This document shows positions 6,724 through 7,553 of a stretch of 7,553 bases of DNA, one piece after another. Position numbers and translations under genes: made by a program. Source of the stretch: Bacteroidia bacterium (GTDB taxonomy: Bacteria > Bacteroidota > Bacteroidia > AKYH767-A > OLB10); assembly GCA_037045145.1 (NCBI GenBank), contig JBAOIA010000001.1, positions 1 through 7,553 of the forward strand, read 5' to 3'. The notes under the pieces are model-generated. The model worked only from the letters and a program-made list of their open reading frames with translations, was not told the origin of the DNA and searched no databases. Within the stretch, counting starts at the first letter, position 1; each line of letters opens with the position of its first letter.

Positions 6724-7553
6724 ATGAGATTTACCATCCTTACCCAATATTACCCTCCTGAGACTGGTGCTCCACAAAATCGCCTTTCTGACCTTGCGTT
6801 ACAGTTAAAATATGAAGGACATGAAATAACCGTTCTTACAGCAATGCCTAATTATCCGCAGAATCAAATTCACGATAACTATAAAGGCAAGTATTTTATT
6901 TCAGAGAGCATTAATGAAATTGTAATTCTCAGAAGTTGGATATATGTCGGCAAAAGCCGCTCTGTTATTCCGCGACTGTTTAATTATTTTTCGTTTGTGA
7001 TTTCTTCGTTCATCTGGGGCATTTTAAAACTTAAAAAACAGGATATCATCATTTGTGAAAGTCCTCCTTTGTTTTTAGGACTAACAGGGTGGCTCCTCTC
7101 CAGAATAAAAAGATCAAAATTTATTTTTAACATCTCCGATCTCTGGCCTGAGTCAGCCGAAAAACTTGGTGTCATTACCAATAAATCTCTTTTGAAGATG
7201 GCTGAGCGTCTTGAACTTTTTCTTTATAGAAAATCTTTTCTGATTACCGGACAAACACAGGGTATCATTCAAAACATTAAAGAGCGAACACATTTAGAGA
7301 ACCTGCATTGGCTACCCAATGGAATTTCTGATGATGTGGTTAATTTAAATCTCAACAAGGGCGAATGTCGCAAGAATTTCAATCTTTCAGATGATAGTTT
7401 TATTTTTAGCTATACAGGCGTGATGGGCCATGCACAAGGATTGGAAATTATCATTCATGCAGCAGAAAAATTTATTTCCAAAAATGTAATTATAATCTTT
7501 TGTGGTGATGGTCCTGAGTTGGAAAGTTTGAAAACATTAGCAGATAAATCTGG
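6724..7553 (+). CDS. GT4 glycosyltransferase, WbuB-like (C-terminus beyond window)
   Basis: The reading frame is open from the ATG to the window end, giving 276 complete codons; the usual length for the family is about 400 residues. N-terminal landmarks are QYYPPETGAPQNRLSDLA (8-25), MPNYPQ (41-46), CESPPLFLG (111-119) and NISDLWPESAEKLGV (136-150). The linker and start of the C-terminal domain show LPNGIS (197-202), YTGVMGHAQGLE (230-241) and FCGDGPELE (259-267). This set is characteristic of the WbuB/WcaI-like GT4 group, which transfers sugars (often amino- or deoxy-sugars such as N-acetyl-fucosamine in known members) to lipid-linked O-antigen or capsule precursors. The EX7E donor-binding motif and last helices would lie past the edge, so activity cannot be judged. 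The start is 3 bp after the preceding stop with no Shine-Dalgarno-like sequence. It appears to be the last visible gene of the same operon. The exact sugar is not deducible. Confidence 0.88.
   Translation, partial: MRFTILTQYYPPETGAPQNRLSDLALQLKYEGHEITVLTAMPNYPQNQIHDNYKGKYFISESINEIVILRSWIYVGKSRSVIPRLFNYFSFVISSFIWGILKLKKQDIIICESPPLFLGLTGWLLSRIKRSKFIFNISDLWPESAEKLGVITNKSLLKMAERLELFLYRKSFLITGQTQGIIQNIKERTHLENLHWLPNGISDDVVNLNLNKGECRKNFNLSDDSFIFSYTGVMGHAQGLEIIIHAAEKFISKNVIIIFCGDGPELESLKTLADKS

Noticed and set aside
6984..7181. A 65-codon minus-strand frame
   Set aside because: It is antisense to the conserved SDLWPES and CESPP regions of the WbuB-like gene, which clearly codes on the + strand.

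Overview
The window is one uninterrupted stretch of a surface-polysaccharide (O-antigen, capsule or exopolysaccharide) biosynthesis locus. Seven genes all lie on the + strand, packed with overlaps or gaps of under 10 bp, and there is no room for an internal promoter or terminator. The DNA is AT-rich. None of the genes has a clear Shine-Dalgarno sequence upstream; where bases lie between genes they are A-rich or A/T-rich. The glycosyltransferase, FemAB-like and deacetylase-like proteins resemble types common in Bacteroidota. I therefore infer a member of the Bacteroidota (Sphingobacteriia/Chitinophagia/Flavobacteriia-like), without being able to name a genus.

Layout: (27-1292) a Wzx-type flippase; (1302-2606) a second, divergent Wzx-type flippase homologous to the first; (2603-3844, GTG start) a multi-pass membrane protein with a large extracytoplasmic loop, most likely the Wzy-type polymerase; (3841-4956, TTG start) a GT4 glycosyltransferase; (4946-5911) a FemAB/GNAT-fold acyltransferase-like protein; (5911-6720) a NodB/CE4 polysaccharide-deacetylase-like protein; (6724 to the right edge) the N-terminal two thirds of a second GT4 glycosyltransferase of the WbuB-like type, cut by the window end.

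Working model (inference): glycosyltransferases build a lipid-linked repeat unit on the cytoplasmic face, and the FemAB-like and deacetylase-like proteins modify its sugars or substituents. A Wzx flippase moves the unit across the inner membrane and the Wzy-like protein polymerises it. The priming transferase, chain-length regulator, export machinery and sugar-nucleotide enzymes are not in the window and presumably lie outside it.

The points most worth a second look are the tandem flippase paralogs, the adjacent FemAB-like and NodB-like genes (a combination also known from exosortase-linked exopolysaccharide clusters), the altered metal-site motif in the deacetylase-like protein, and a G+C dip in the centre of the locus. 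I found no mobile element, CRISPR array, RNA gene or clear new system. This looks like a strain-variable glycan locus of recognisable parts in an uncommon arrangement.
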